NCBI GenBank assembly: GCA_023395675.1
Contig: JAEWYL010000191.1
Location: 1-5,739 of the forward strand
Length of the DNA stretch: 5,739 nucleotides
From: Chloroflexota bacterium
Lineage (GTDB): Bacteria > Chloroflexota > Anaerolineae > Anaerolineales > UBA4823
Reading direction: 5' to 3'
Under the pieces are notes generated by a model, which was given only the letters and a program-made list of their open reading frames with translations, was not told where the DNA came from and ran no database searches. This document shows, piece after piece, positions 1-5,713 of this stretch (positions are counted from its first letter, which is position 1; each line of letters starts with the position of its first letter). Made by a program: the position numbers and the translations under genes.

Positions 1-66
1 TGAACTGGCTGGCGCATCCAACGCTTGCGAAAGGAAGGCCGGGCACGATACCCCGCCCATAGCTGA
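1..66. other. left-edge sequence, possible 3' end of an upstream gene
   Basis: This stretch lies before the terminator-like hairpin. Three plus-strand frames stay open or nearly open and then stop close to the hairpin: one has stops at 1-3 and 64-66, one stops at 60-62, and one runs through the hairpin to 112-114. Any of them could be the tail of an upstream gene transcribed in the same direction, and the hairpin placement fits that. Nothing in the short peptides is recognisable, so no CDS is called. I see no tRNA or rRNA signature. Confidence 0.3.
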
Positions 67-116
67 ATCAAAAAGCTGCCTGCATGTCGTCAAGACACTG
101 CAGGCAGCTTTTTGAT
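67..116 (+). terminator. strong stem-loop, probable bidirectional intrinsic terminator
   Basis: Bases 67-84 are exactly reverse-complementary to 99-116, an 18-bp perfect stem. Four more pairs (85-88 with 94-97) form inside it past a single bulged base (98), leaving a 5-nt loop. The GC-rich core is 75-84/99-108. It is flanked by an A-run (70-74) and a T-run (109-113), so a U-tract follows the core in either direction. This is the classic form of a factor-independent terminator. It would separate the cas-like operon from upstream transcription. Confidence 0.85.
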
Positions 117-293
117 ACTCCCGGGGAGTCAGGGAACAGGCCGGAGATGCGGAGCAGGCCGGCCCAACCAGGGTGCTGCCCGTGGAGCTATTCTCGTCCG
201 GCCCTCAGCCGGGCGCCTGGCGGGCAGAGGGCTAGTGGATCTAGCTGTTCGAAAAATTAAACCGGTGAAATGTGTTGTGTTGTATCACATATC
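117..293. other. intergenic region, no supported gene
   Basis: An open frame covers most of this stretch (112-306), but it begins inside the terminator stem, has no Shine-Dalgarno sequence, and encodes a Gly/Arg-rich peptide with no recognisable pattern. I regard it as non-coding. A GC-rich inverted repeat (201-206 with 227-232) could fold in RNA. Base composition turns AT-rich from about 249 onward, where the promoter begins. No CRISPR repeats, tRNA or IS ends are visible. Confidence 0.6.
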
Positions 294-302
294 TGCTATA
301 AT
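275..302 (+). promoter_or_regulatory. sigma70-type extended -10 promoter of the cas-like operon
   Basis: A consensus TATAAT lies at 297-302, preceded by TG at 294-295 (TGnTATAAT, the extended -10 form). A weak -35 candidate, TTGTGT at 275-280, is 16 bp upstream. A perfect extended -10 tolerates a poor -35. The predicted transcription start is near 308-310, giving a 5' leader of about 55 nt before the ATG at 364. The element sits in an AT-rich island within otherwise GC-rich DNA and is the only good promoter upstream of the operon. A TGTG/CACA inverted repeat (276-279 and 286-289) overlaps the spacer and might be an operator. Confidence 0.75.
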
Positions 303-353
303 TTAAGCATTATTCACCCGCTTGTCCCGTAAATGATTGAACAATTGAAGAAA

Positions 354-359
354 AGGAGG
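354..359 (+). promoter_or_regulatory. ribosome binding site for the Cas10-like gene
   Basis: AGGAGG, a full anti-Shine-Dalgarno match, lies 4 nt before the ATG at 364. It fixes the start of the first operon gene. It also argues against the earlier out-of-frame ATG at 333, which would give only an 18-residue peptide. Confidence 0.85.
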
Positions 360-363
360 CTGG

Positions 364-1854
364 ATGCCCAAGTACTTTGTGCGCGTTGAGGCCGTTAACC
401 TGTCGAACTTCGCCTACGATACACACGACATCAGCACGATCCGCGGCGGCAGCTTCCTGCTCCTCGAAGCGATTGAAGGCCTGGCACAAGAGTTCGAGTC
501 AGAGCTGGTCTGCATTACCTCGGCTGCCAGCCAGGGGTTGTTCCGGTACGATGCGCCTGAAGAGGATCCGGAAGGGGCCGTCTGCGATCTGCAGAACCGG
601 ATGTTTCAATATTTGAGCGCGCAGACCGGCGGGCATGCCACTTTTGTGATCGCAGTCGAGCCCGAGATCCCGGGCAAATTTGACCTGGTAATGGAACGCC
701 TGGAGGCCGGGGTCTACCGGCAGCACTGGCGCCTGCCCACAGTGGCGGTGCCTCTACCTGCTGCTGCCACAAAGGAGTGTGTTCTGGATGGCTGGCGTCC
801 GGGTGTGGTCCCGTACATCTATCTGGAAGACGCCAGCACCAGCGCCGCCACCACTGTCCGCAGGGAGCACGGAATCTCCCTCAAGCGCAGACTGTTTTCC
901 AAGCTGCTGGGCGAGGAGCGCTACCGGAGCACCATCTCCACCCAGGACCTGGGGGAACTGGCCCTTCATTCCGGCCAGGGGGTGTTGGATGGCAAAATTG
1001 CTTATATCTATGTTGACGGAAACGGATTTGGAAGCATCCGCCGCGCGGTCTGCCTCACCGATACAGACCGGAGAGAATTCGATAAAACCATTCAGGATGG
1101 CTTCCGCAAGCCGTTTCTGAAAGCACTGCTGGAGAAGGCCGAGACAGACCCCGGTTTTCAAACGACCGCAGGCGCTGACGGCCAGGGCACGGCGCTGCGC
1201 CTGGAAGTGCTGCTCTGGGGCGGGGATGAGATGATCCTGGTCGTCCCGGCCTGGCAGGGCCTGGCAGCCCTGGAGCTGTTTTTCCGGCAGGCGCACGAGC
1301 TGCAGTTCCGCGGCCAGCCGCTCACCCACCGGGCGGCGGTTGTCTTCTGCCATCACAACGCCCCTATCCTGTTAATCCGCCAGATCGCTGAACGCCTGCT
1401 GGACAGGGCGAAAAAGGATATCCGGGAAGCGCTGCCCGCCGGGCAGGCTGCCGGGACTCTCGAACACGCAGACGGCGACGCCCTGCACTACCTGGTGCTA
1501 GAGTCCTTCGAACTGCTGCAAGGGGACCTCGACTCGTTCCTGCGTGAGTATTACCGGGGCATCGATTACCGTGACCTGCTGGTCCGTGCCGGCGAGCTGG
1601 ACGCTTTGCTGGCTGCCCTGCACACCATCCGGGCAAACACTGCCAAGAGTAAAGCCCTGGAGATCGTGTACGCGCTGCAGCAGGGGCAGAAAGATCAGAT
1701 CGAACCCCTGACGAAGCAAATTCTCAGGCTGGTTCCGTCTGAAAAGCGGGACCAGGTCACCGAGGCGTTGCAGACGCTGACGCAGGCCGGCCCGGCTCGC
1801 TGGTTCCTGGCCACCGACCTGTGGGATTACATCCCGGAGAAAGCCGCCCTATGA
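364..1854 (+). CDS. Cas10/Cmr2-like large subunit without HD domain (putative cyclic-oligonucleotide synthase)
   Basis: This 496-aa protein is related to the Cas10 large subunit of type III CRISPR complexes. Seen in the sequence: a palm2-type first strand followed by DGNGFG (residues 218-223), then a hydrophobic hairpin carrying WGGDEM (GGDE at 286-289), then a CHHNAPI segment (329-335) followed by a helix ending in LDRAKK (346-351). In Cas10 and Cmr2 the same order occurs: strand-Asp, GGDD, then a helix with a conserved Ala-Lys. Residues 1-130 look like a degenerate first palm, with a strand at 4-10 and DTHDISTIRGGS at 19-30. Residues 355-496 are mostly helical, like the Cas10 C-terminal domain. 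Missing: an N-terminal HD nuclease (the protein begins directly at the palm) and the paired-cysteine zinc finger often found between the palms. The motif is GGDE, as in GGDEF diguanylate cyclases, not GGDD. Asp218, Asp288 and Glu289 could bind metal, so polymerase/cyclase activity is plausible (inference). It is first in the operon, with a strong RBS. It is far shorter than typical Cas10 (about 700-900 aa). Confidence 0.85.
   Translation: MPKYFVRVEAVNLSNFAYDTHDISTIRGGSFLLLEAIEGLAQEFESELVCITSAASQGLFRYDAPEEDPEGAVCDLQNRMFQYLSAQTGGHATFVIAVEPEIPGKFDLVMERLEAGVYRQHWRLPTVAVPLPAAATKECVLDGWRPGVVPYIYLEDASTSAATTVRREHGISLKRRLFSKLLGEERYRSTISTQDLGELALHSGQGVLDGKIAYIYVDGNGFGSIRRAVCLTDTDRREFDKTIQDGFRKPFLKALLEKAETDPGFQTTAGADGQGTALRLEVLLWGGDEMILVVPAWQGLAALELFFRQAHELQFRGQPLTHRAAVVFCHHNAPILLIRQIAERLLDRAKKDIREALPAGQAAGTLEHADGDALHYLVLESFELLQGDLDSFLREYYRGIDYRDLLVRAGELDALLAALHTIRANTAKSKALEIVYALQQGQKDQIEPLTKQILRLVPSEKRDQVTEALQTLTQAGPARWFLATDLWDYIPEKAAL
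1836..1843 (+). promoter_or_regulatory. ribosome binding site favouring the start at 1851
   Basis: GGAGAAAG lies 7-14 nt upstream of the ATG at 1851, inside the end of the Cas10-like gene. The alternative in-frame ATG at 1821 has no Shine-Dalgarno sequence and would add ten residues ahead of the KKYETEIRL strand that opens the RAMP fold. The ATG at 1851 also gives the coupled ATGA overlap. Confidence 0.6.
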
Positions 1855-3692
1855 AGAAATACGAAACTGAGATCCGCCTGACGATTTTGGGGCCCTTTCT
1901 GACCGCCACCGCCAGCCCGGAGGTCTACGGGCTGCAAAAGGTGTTTTTTCGCGGCCCCGACGGGCAGCCGGCGCTGCCCGGCAGCCACGTAAAAGGAAAG
2001 TTGCGGATGGCGCTGCAAGAGCTGCTCTCAGCCGGCGTATCCGAGCTGGCCATAGACCTGAAAGATTGGTTTGGCGAGGAAAGTTCGGAGCAGAGCTATG
2101 CACCCGTCCCCGGCCGGCTCCGCTTTTCCAATTTTCACCAAGCAGCACCGCTCCAGCCCGCCTCCAAAGAGGAAGTGCTGCACCCGCCTGCCCGGCGCAG
2201 CCGGGTGACGATCCATCCCCGCGCCCTGACAGCCGCCGAGAATAAACTGCGCGATGTGGAGGAATTGTTTGCGAGCGGCGCCTCCGCCGATTGGCTGGGC
2301 GCCGTGACCTTCTACGCCCGCGAATTGGGCGAAGCCGGGCAGATCCAGGCCGCGCTGCTGGCCGGCTTCCGCTGGCTGACCGCCCTGGGGGCTGAAAAAG
2401 GGGTGGGCTTTGGCCGCCTGGCCCGGGTGCAGGTGGGCGCGCCCAGGGAACTGAGGGACGGGGCAGTCTCCCCGGAACAAATGGGAGCCGTAGAGAGCCT
2501 GCAGCTGCGCATCCGGCCGGTAGAACGGTTGATGATCGGCGAGGTTAAAAAACCACGCGCGAACTACGTCTCCAGCGGGCGGGTTATCCCGGGCGGGGCG
2601 GTGAAAGGAGCGCTGGCGGCCAACCTGAACCGGGCCCACGGCCTGGAGCCCAGCCGCCCGCTTTCGGTCGAGAGCGGAGAGCTAATGCCGGAATTCCGCG
2701 AGCTGGCAGCTCATTTTGACCAGGTGCGCGTCACCCACGCTTTTCCGGCGGTTACCGGGAGTCCCCGCCCGGTCAGGCTGCCCCTCTCCACCACTTGCTG
2801 TGACGGGCGCTGGCAGGACCGGGCGCTTGCTCCCGCCTCCGAACCGCTGGTGAACGGGCGCGCCCCGGCCTTTTTCTATGATGGTAAAGAGACTAAGGAA
2901 TATGCCGGCGCCGCCAACCCCAAAGAAGTTTTCGTCACCCGCACCGAGATTGATGACGTCACCCGGCGCTCTCGCGAGGCGAGATTGTTCACCTACTCTT
3001 TCCTGTGCCCGGTGGACGGCATGGGGCGCCCGGTTGAATGGGTATGCAATGTGGATTTCAGCGCCATCGCCGAGCCCGCAGTCCGGCGCCAGGTGCGAGA
3101 CCAGTTTGCGTTCGCGGTGATGAGCCTGGACGGGCTGGGGAAGCTCAACCAGGCGGTTGTCGTGGCGGTGGGCGCCGGCACGGCCGCGGCAGCCATACCC
3201 TCACGCGGGCCGGTCCAGGCCGGTGAGGCGCTGGTCACGCTGCAGTCCGACGCCATCCTGTTGGATCCGGAAAAAGTGCGCCGCCTGCCTCCTGGCCAGG
3301 ACCTGTTCGCCCTTTATGCCGCTTTCTGGCAGGAGATCGGCGGTGATGCTGGCCTGGAGCTGAGCGATTTTTGGGCGTACCAGACCTTTCAGGGTGGTTA
3401 CCTTTACCACCGCTACCTGGGCGCTGTCGAACGCCAGGAGCGTCCGGCGGCCTATTATCCTTACTATCTGACCGGGGCCGGCAGCCTTTTCCGCCTGCGG
3501 GCAGCCAGCTCTCAGGCAGAGCTGCTCCTGCAGCGCTGGCTGGTCAGCGGCCTGCCCCTGCCGGCTTGGGCCGTGCAGCGCTATACCCGGAATGGTCACC
3601 CCCTGTGGCAGACCTGTCCCTTTGTCCCTGAAAACGGCTACGGCGAGATTGCGGTCAATCTGGACTGGCATTGGAACCCGGCGGCCCTCTAG
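1851..3692 (+). CDS. multi-domain RAMP protein: Cas7-like domain fused to a Csx10-like double RAMP
   Basis: This 613-aa protein carries at least two, probably three, RAMP (RRM-like) domains. Domain 1 (about 1-200): first strand at 7-18, LPGSHVKG at 42-49 (the PGSS-K/R-G motif), WFG at 73-75, GRLRFSNF at 88-95, and a glycine loop GVGFGRL at 184-190. Domain 2 (about 215-440): strand from 217, IPGGAVKG at 246-253, TRTEIDD at 363-369, and a degenerate glycine loop LDGLGKLN at 426-433. Domain 3 (about 459-613): SDAILL at 466-471, GAGSLF at 542-547, ENGYGEI at 594-600. The order of motifs in domains 2-3 recalls Csx10, the Cas5-group subunit of type III-D, so I read the protein as a Cas7-Csx10-like fusion. 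Its likely role is crRNA-backbone binding (inference). In domain 1 the position of the Csm3 catalytic Asp appears to be Gln29. Four cysteines in domain 2 (316, 317, 386, 399) might bind metal. The start codon overlaps the previous stop (ATGA). Confidence 0.8.
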   Translation: MKKYETEIRLTILGPFLTATASPEVYGLQKVFFRGPDGQPALPGSHVKGKLRMALQELLSAGVSELAIDLKDWFGEESSEQSYAPVPGRLRFSNFHQAAPLQPASKEEVLHPPARRSRVTIHPRALTAAENKLRDVEELFASGASADWLGAVTFYARELGEAGQIQAALLAGFRWLTALGAEKGVGFGRLARVQVGAPRELRDGAVSPEQMGAVESLQLRIRPVERLMIGEVKKPRANYVSSGRVIPGGAVKGALAANLNRAHGLEPSRPLSVESGELMPEFRELAAHFDQVRVTHAFPAVTGSPRPVRLPLSTTCCDGRWQDRALAPASEPLVNGRAPAFFYDGKETKEYAGAANPKEVFVTRTEIDDVTRRSREARLFTYSFLCPVDGMGRPVEWVCNVDFSAIAEPAVRRQVRDQFAFAVMSLDGLGKLNQAVVVAVGAGTAAAAIPSRGPVQAGEALVTLQSDAILLDPEKVRRLPPGQDLFALYAAFWQEIGGDAGLELSDFWAYQTFQGGYLYHRYLGAVERQERPAAYYPYYLTGAGSLFRLRAASSQAELLLQRWLVSGLPLPAWAVQRYTRNGHPLWQTCPFVPENGYGEIAVNLDWHWNPAAL

Positions 3693-3705
3693 CGCCGGCG
3701 AGACT

Positions 3706-3711
3706 GTGAGG
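3706..3711 (+). promoter_or_regulatory. ribosome binding site fixing the start at 3718
   Basis: GTGAGG lies 6 nt before the ATG at 3718, within the 25-nt gap after the previous stop. An in-frame ATG at 3592 would extend the protein by 42 residues of low-complexity sequence read out of frame through the conserved C-terminus of the upstream gene, so it is rejected. Confidence 0.75.
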
Positions 3712-3717
3712 TTTTCA

Positions 3718-4680
3718 ATGGAAAAATTACTCAAAGGCGATAAATTTCGTAACCGCTACCGGATTACCGGCTTGCTGAAAACCCTTTCCCCGCTGCATAT
3801 TGGCACCGGCGTAGACACCGACGCAGTGTACTCACAGGCCGAGCGCGAGCGTCTGCAGCGGCAGAGCAAAGAGAAAGATAAAGCGAAAGGCAAAGACAAA
3901 GTACCCATGGTTTCGACGGTGATGAAAGATTTCCAGGGCCGCCCGCTTATTCCCGGCAGCACGCTGCGCGGTGTGCTGCGCCACTGGCTGCTCAGCGTGC
4001 TATCCGGTTTTGGCAGCCAGTGGGCCGATTACCGCGAACGGTACGACAGTGGCGACCTGGCTAAATTGGACCAGGACGGCCAGATCGAGGCCGTCAAGGG
4101 GTTTAGCTGGCTGGAACTGCTGTTCGGCACGCCCTTTCACGAAGGCAAAGTGGAGGTGTGGGATGCCGCCTGCCGCACGGATCAAACACTCCAGGCCCCC
4201 GACACCCTGTTATCCTGGAAGCCGCAGTCGCTCACTTATATTGATACCTCCGTGGCGATAGACCCGACCACCGGCACGGCGTTGGAGAACCTGCTGTACA
4301 AAACCGAAGTGGTCCCGCCCGGGGTAGAGTTCGAGCTGACCCTGGCCGGGCAGAACCTGACTGACTTCGAGCTGGGCCTGGTGCTGCTGGGCCTGCAGGG
4401 TTTTAACTCGCAGATCTACCCCATTCAAGTGGGAGCGCGCGGCGGGCGAGGCTACGGCCGGATGTGTTTTACCCCGGGACCTGTCTACAAACTGGATGCA
4501 GACGGAGCCAAAGCCTGGGTGGCGGGGATAATCAGCAGCCTTGGTCAGGCCGGGGGCGAGACCTCTCTGGACGGCGCGGCCGGCTACTTTACACTGCCAG
4601 AGTTGAGCCCGGAGGAGCAGCAAGCGCTGATTAAACAGGCCAAGGAGCAACTTCAATCCCAATTGGGGAGCCAGACATGA
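3718..4680 (+). CDS. Csm3-like Cas7 RAMP protein
   Basis: This 320-aa protein has the clearest family signature in the window. Seen in order: the first RAMP strand with LSPLHIGTG (23-31), IPGSTLRG (78-85), LFGTPF (135-140), VAIDPTTGTA (179-188) followed by TEVVPPG (196-202), and the glycine-rich loop RGGRGYGRM (241-249). The VAID-TGTA...E-VPPG block and the IPGS-LRG motif are typical of Csm3-type Cas7 subunits, which polymerise along the crRNA and cut target RNA every 6 nt using an Asp in a loop before IPGS. That loop is altered here: a Lys/Glu/Arg-rich insertion (about 39-62) splits it, and the expected Asp seems to be Val65. Asp33, Asp35 and Asp71 are nearby, so loss of cleavage is possible but unproven. 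The C-terminus (297-320) is a charged helix. The gene follows the multi-RAMP gene by 25 nt and its stop overlaps the next start. Confidence 0.85.
   Translation: MEKLLKGDKFRNRYRITGLLKTLSPLHIGTGVDTDAVYSQAERERLQRQSKEKDKAKGKDKVPMVSTVMKDFQGRPLIPGSTLRGVLRHWLLSVLSGFGSQWADYRERYDSGDLAKLDQDGQIEAVKGFSWLELLFGTPFHEGKVEVWDAACRTDQTLQAPDTLLSWKPQSLTYIDTSVAIDPTTGTALENLLYKTEVVPPGVEFELTLAGQNLTDFELGLVLLGLQGFNSQIYPIQVGARGGRGYGRMCFTPGPVYKLDADGAKAWVAGIISSLGQAGGETSLDGAAGYFTLPELSPEEQQALIKQAKEQLQSQLGSQT
4665..4670 (+). promoter_or_regulatory. ribosome binding site of the fourth gene
   Basis: GGGGAG lies 6 nt before the ATG at 4677, inside the 3' end of the Csm3-like gene. With the ATGA stop/start overlap it supports coupled translation and the chosen start. 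Confidence 0.7.
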
Positions 4681-5708
4681 GCAGCCGGCCGCTCCCCCCA
4701 ACCGGCCTTTCCGGGGTCCTGTTAGCCAGCTGGAGACTGCGCTGCGAGACGCCCCTGGCCGTACGAAACGGCCTGCAGGTGGAATACGAGAGCCAGGATC
4801 ATCACAAAAGCCGGGGGGACCGTATACGCTTCCACTGGCGGCCGAAAGATAAAAAACCTGGCGAGGACCAGGACGAGGCGGCGGTGGCGGCGCTGCATTA
4901 CGGCTACGTCGTCGAGGGGGGGCGGCTGGCAGCTCGCCACGCTGTCCCTCCCAGCAGCGTGCGCGGGGCTCTGCGCTCCTGGACGATCAGCCACCTGGTC
5001 CACCCACGGTACCGCAGCGGGATGACCCCGCCGGAGAACGAGAACCCCGAAGAGGCGGACGCCTACCTGGCCCGCGTGAAGCAAGCCCAGGACGATCCCG
5101 CCGGCGGCTGGCTGACCATCGCCTCCCTGTTTGGCCAGGCTTTCGAAAGCCGGGACGAGGAGCTCGAGTTATCCCGTGCAGGCCGGCTGCGAGTGGAGAC
5201 CGACCCGTTCGAGGGGAAAGGGCCGCAGTCCATTTCCGTCAATGGGTGGCTCGAAGATGAAGCCGAACCGGTGGGCCCGGAAAACGCCCGCCGGCAAATG
5301 ACCGTGCGCAACCCCCTGGATCGCGTGACCCACGCTTCTCGCAAGGGCGGCCTGCACCAGTTTCTCGAGTTCTGCGCAGGGGAGGAGTTCAACCTGCGCC
5401 TGAAAATCATTGATCCTCAGGACAGCGACCTGGGCCTGCTGGGCCTGTGGCTGCGTGAGATGAACCTGGGGATGCTGCGCCTGGGCGCGCTGGCGGCTAT
5501 CGGCCGGGGACGCGTGGCGGTGGTCGAGGAGCAATCGTCCGTGTGCCTGTGGCTGCAGGCGGGCGACCCGCTCCCGGACTGGCTGGACGGGTTCGAGCCG
5601 GCCGGAGACGGCGCCGCGGAAGAACCCCTGGCCGGCCTGTGGCGGGAATACCGCCTGCCGGTCGCCGCTCTCGACCGTTTCATTATTAATCTGCAGACCA
5701 ACGGGTGA
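4677..5708 (+). CDS. divergent RAMP superfamily protein (Cas7-like)
   Basis: This 343-aa protein has RAMP landmarks but no exact family that I can name. Seen: first strand ending in TPLAVRNG (25-32), PPSSVRGALR (91-100, equivalent to IPGSSLRG), LFG (151-153), AGRLRVE (168-174), VRNPLDRVTHASRKGG (210-225), a block matching the central ID-tG-a motif position, then GEEF (235-238), and a final helix followed by IGRGRV (275-280, the glycine-rich loop). Residues 36-68 form a charged, His/Arg/Lys/Asp-rich insertion between the first strand and the PPSSVRG motif. No Asp is evident just before that motif, so RNA cleavage by this subunit is doubtful (inference). The C-terminal 60 residues lie beyond the RAMP core. 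By position and fold it is probably a backbone or capping subunit of the same complex as its neighbours. Confidence 0.75.
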   Translation: MSSRPLPPTGLSGVLLASWRLRCETPLAVRNGLQVEYESQDHHKSRGDRIRFHWRPKDKKPGEDQDEAAVAALHYGYVVEGGRLAARHAVPPSSVRGALRSWTISHLVHPRYRSGMTPPENENPEEADAYLARVKQAQDDPAGGWLTIASLFGQAFESRDEELELSRAGRLRVETDPFEGKGPQSISVNGWLEDEAEPVGPENARRQMTVRNPLDRVTHASRKGGLHQFLEFCAGEEFNLRLKIIDPQDSDLGLLGLWLREMNLGMLRLGALAAIGRGRVAVVEEQSSVCLWLQAGDPLPDWLDGFEPAGDGAAEEPLAGLWREYRLPVAALDRFIINLQTNG

Positions 5709-5713
5709 GCGCC

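Noticed and set aside
117..129. Short palindrome ACTCCC-G-GGGAGT just after the terminator
   Set aside because: A 1-nt loop is too tight for a hairpin, and a six-base arm is expected by chance in GC-rich DNA; it could be a protein site but nothing supports that.
112..306. 64-aa plus-strand frame upstream of the operon
   Set aside because: It starts inside the terminator stem, has no Shine-Dalgarno sequence, runs through the promoter -10 box and encodes a Gly/Arg-rich peptide without recognisable features.
1..363. Possible CRISPR array or leader upstream of the operon
   Set aside because: There is one palindromic hairpin with no second copy and no regularly spaced direct repeats; the structure is best explained as a terminator.
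333..389. 18-residue frame that could be a leader peptide overlapping the Cas10-like start
   Set aside because: No ribosome binding site precedes its ATG; the strong AGGAGG is placed for the ATG at 364.
754..1356. 200-aa minus-strand frame opposite the Cas10-like gene
   Set aside because: It is antisense to the conserved palm2 motifs in GC-rich DNA, where long antisense frames arise by chance; no promoter or RBS and no recognisable protein pattern.
2028..2639. 203-aa minus-strand frame opposite the multi-RAMP gene
   Set aside because: Shadow of the real coding strand; Gly/Gln/Pro-rich composition and no domain signature.
3592..3717. 42-residue N-terminal extension of the Csm3-like protein
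   Set aside because: It would overlap the conserved end of the upstream gene by about 100 nt, and the extension has no RAMP features; the RBS at 3706-3711 supports the later ATG.
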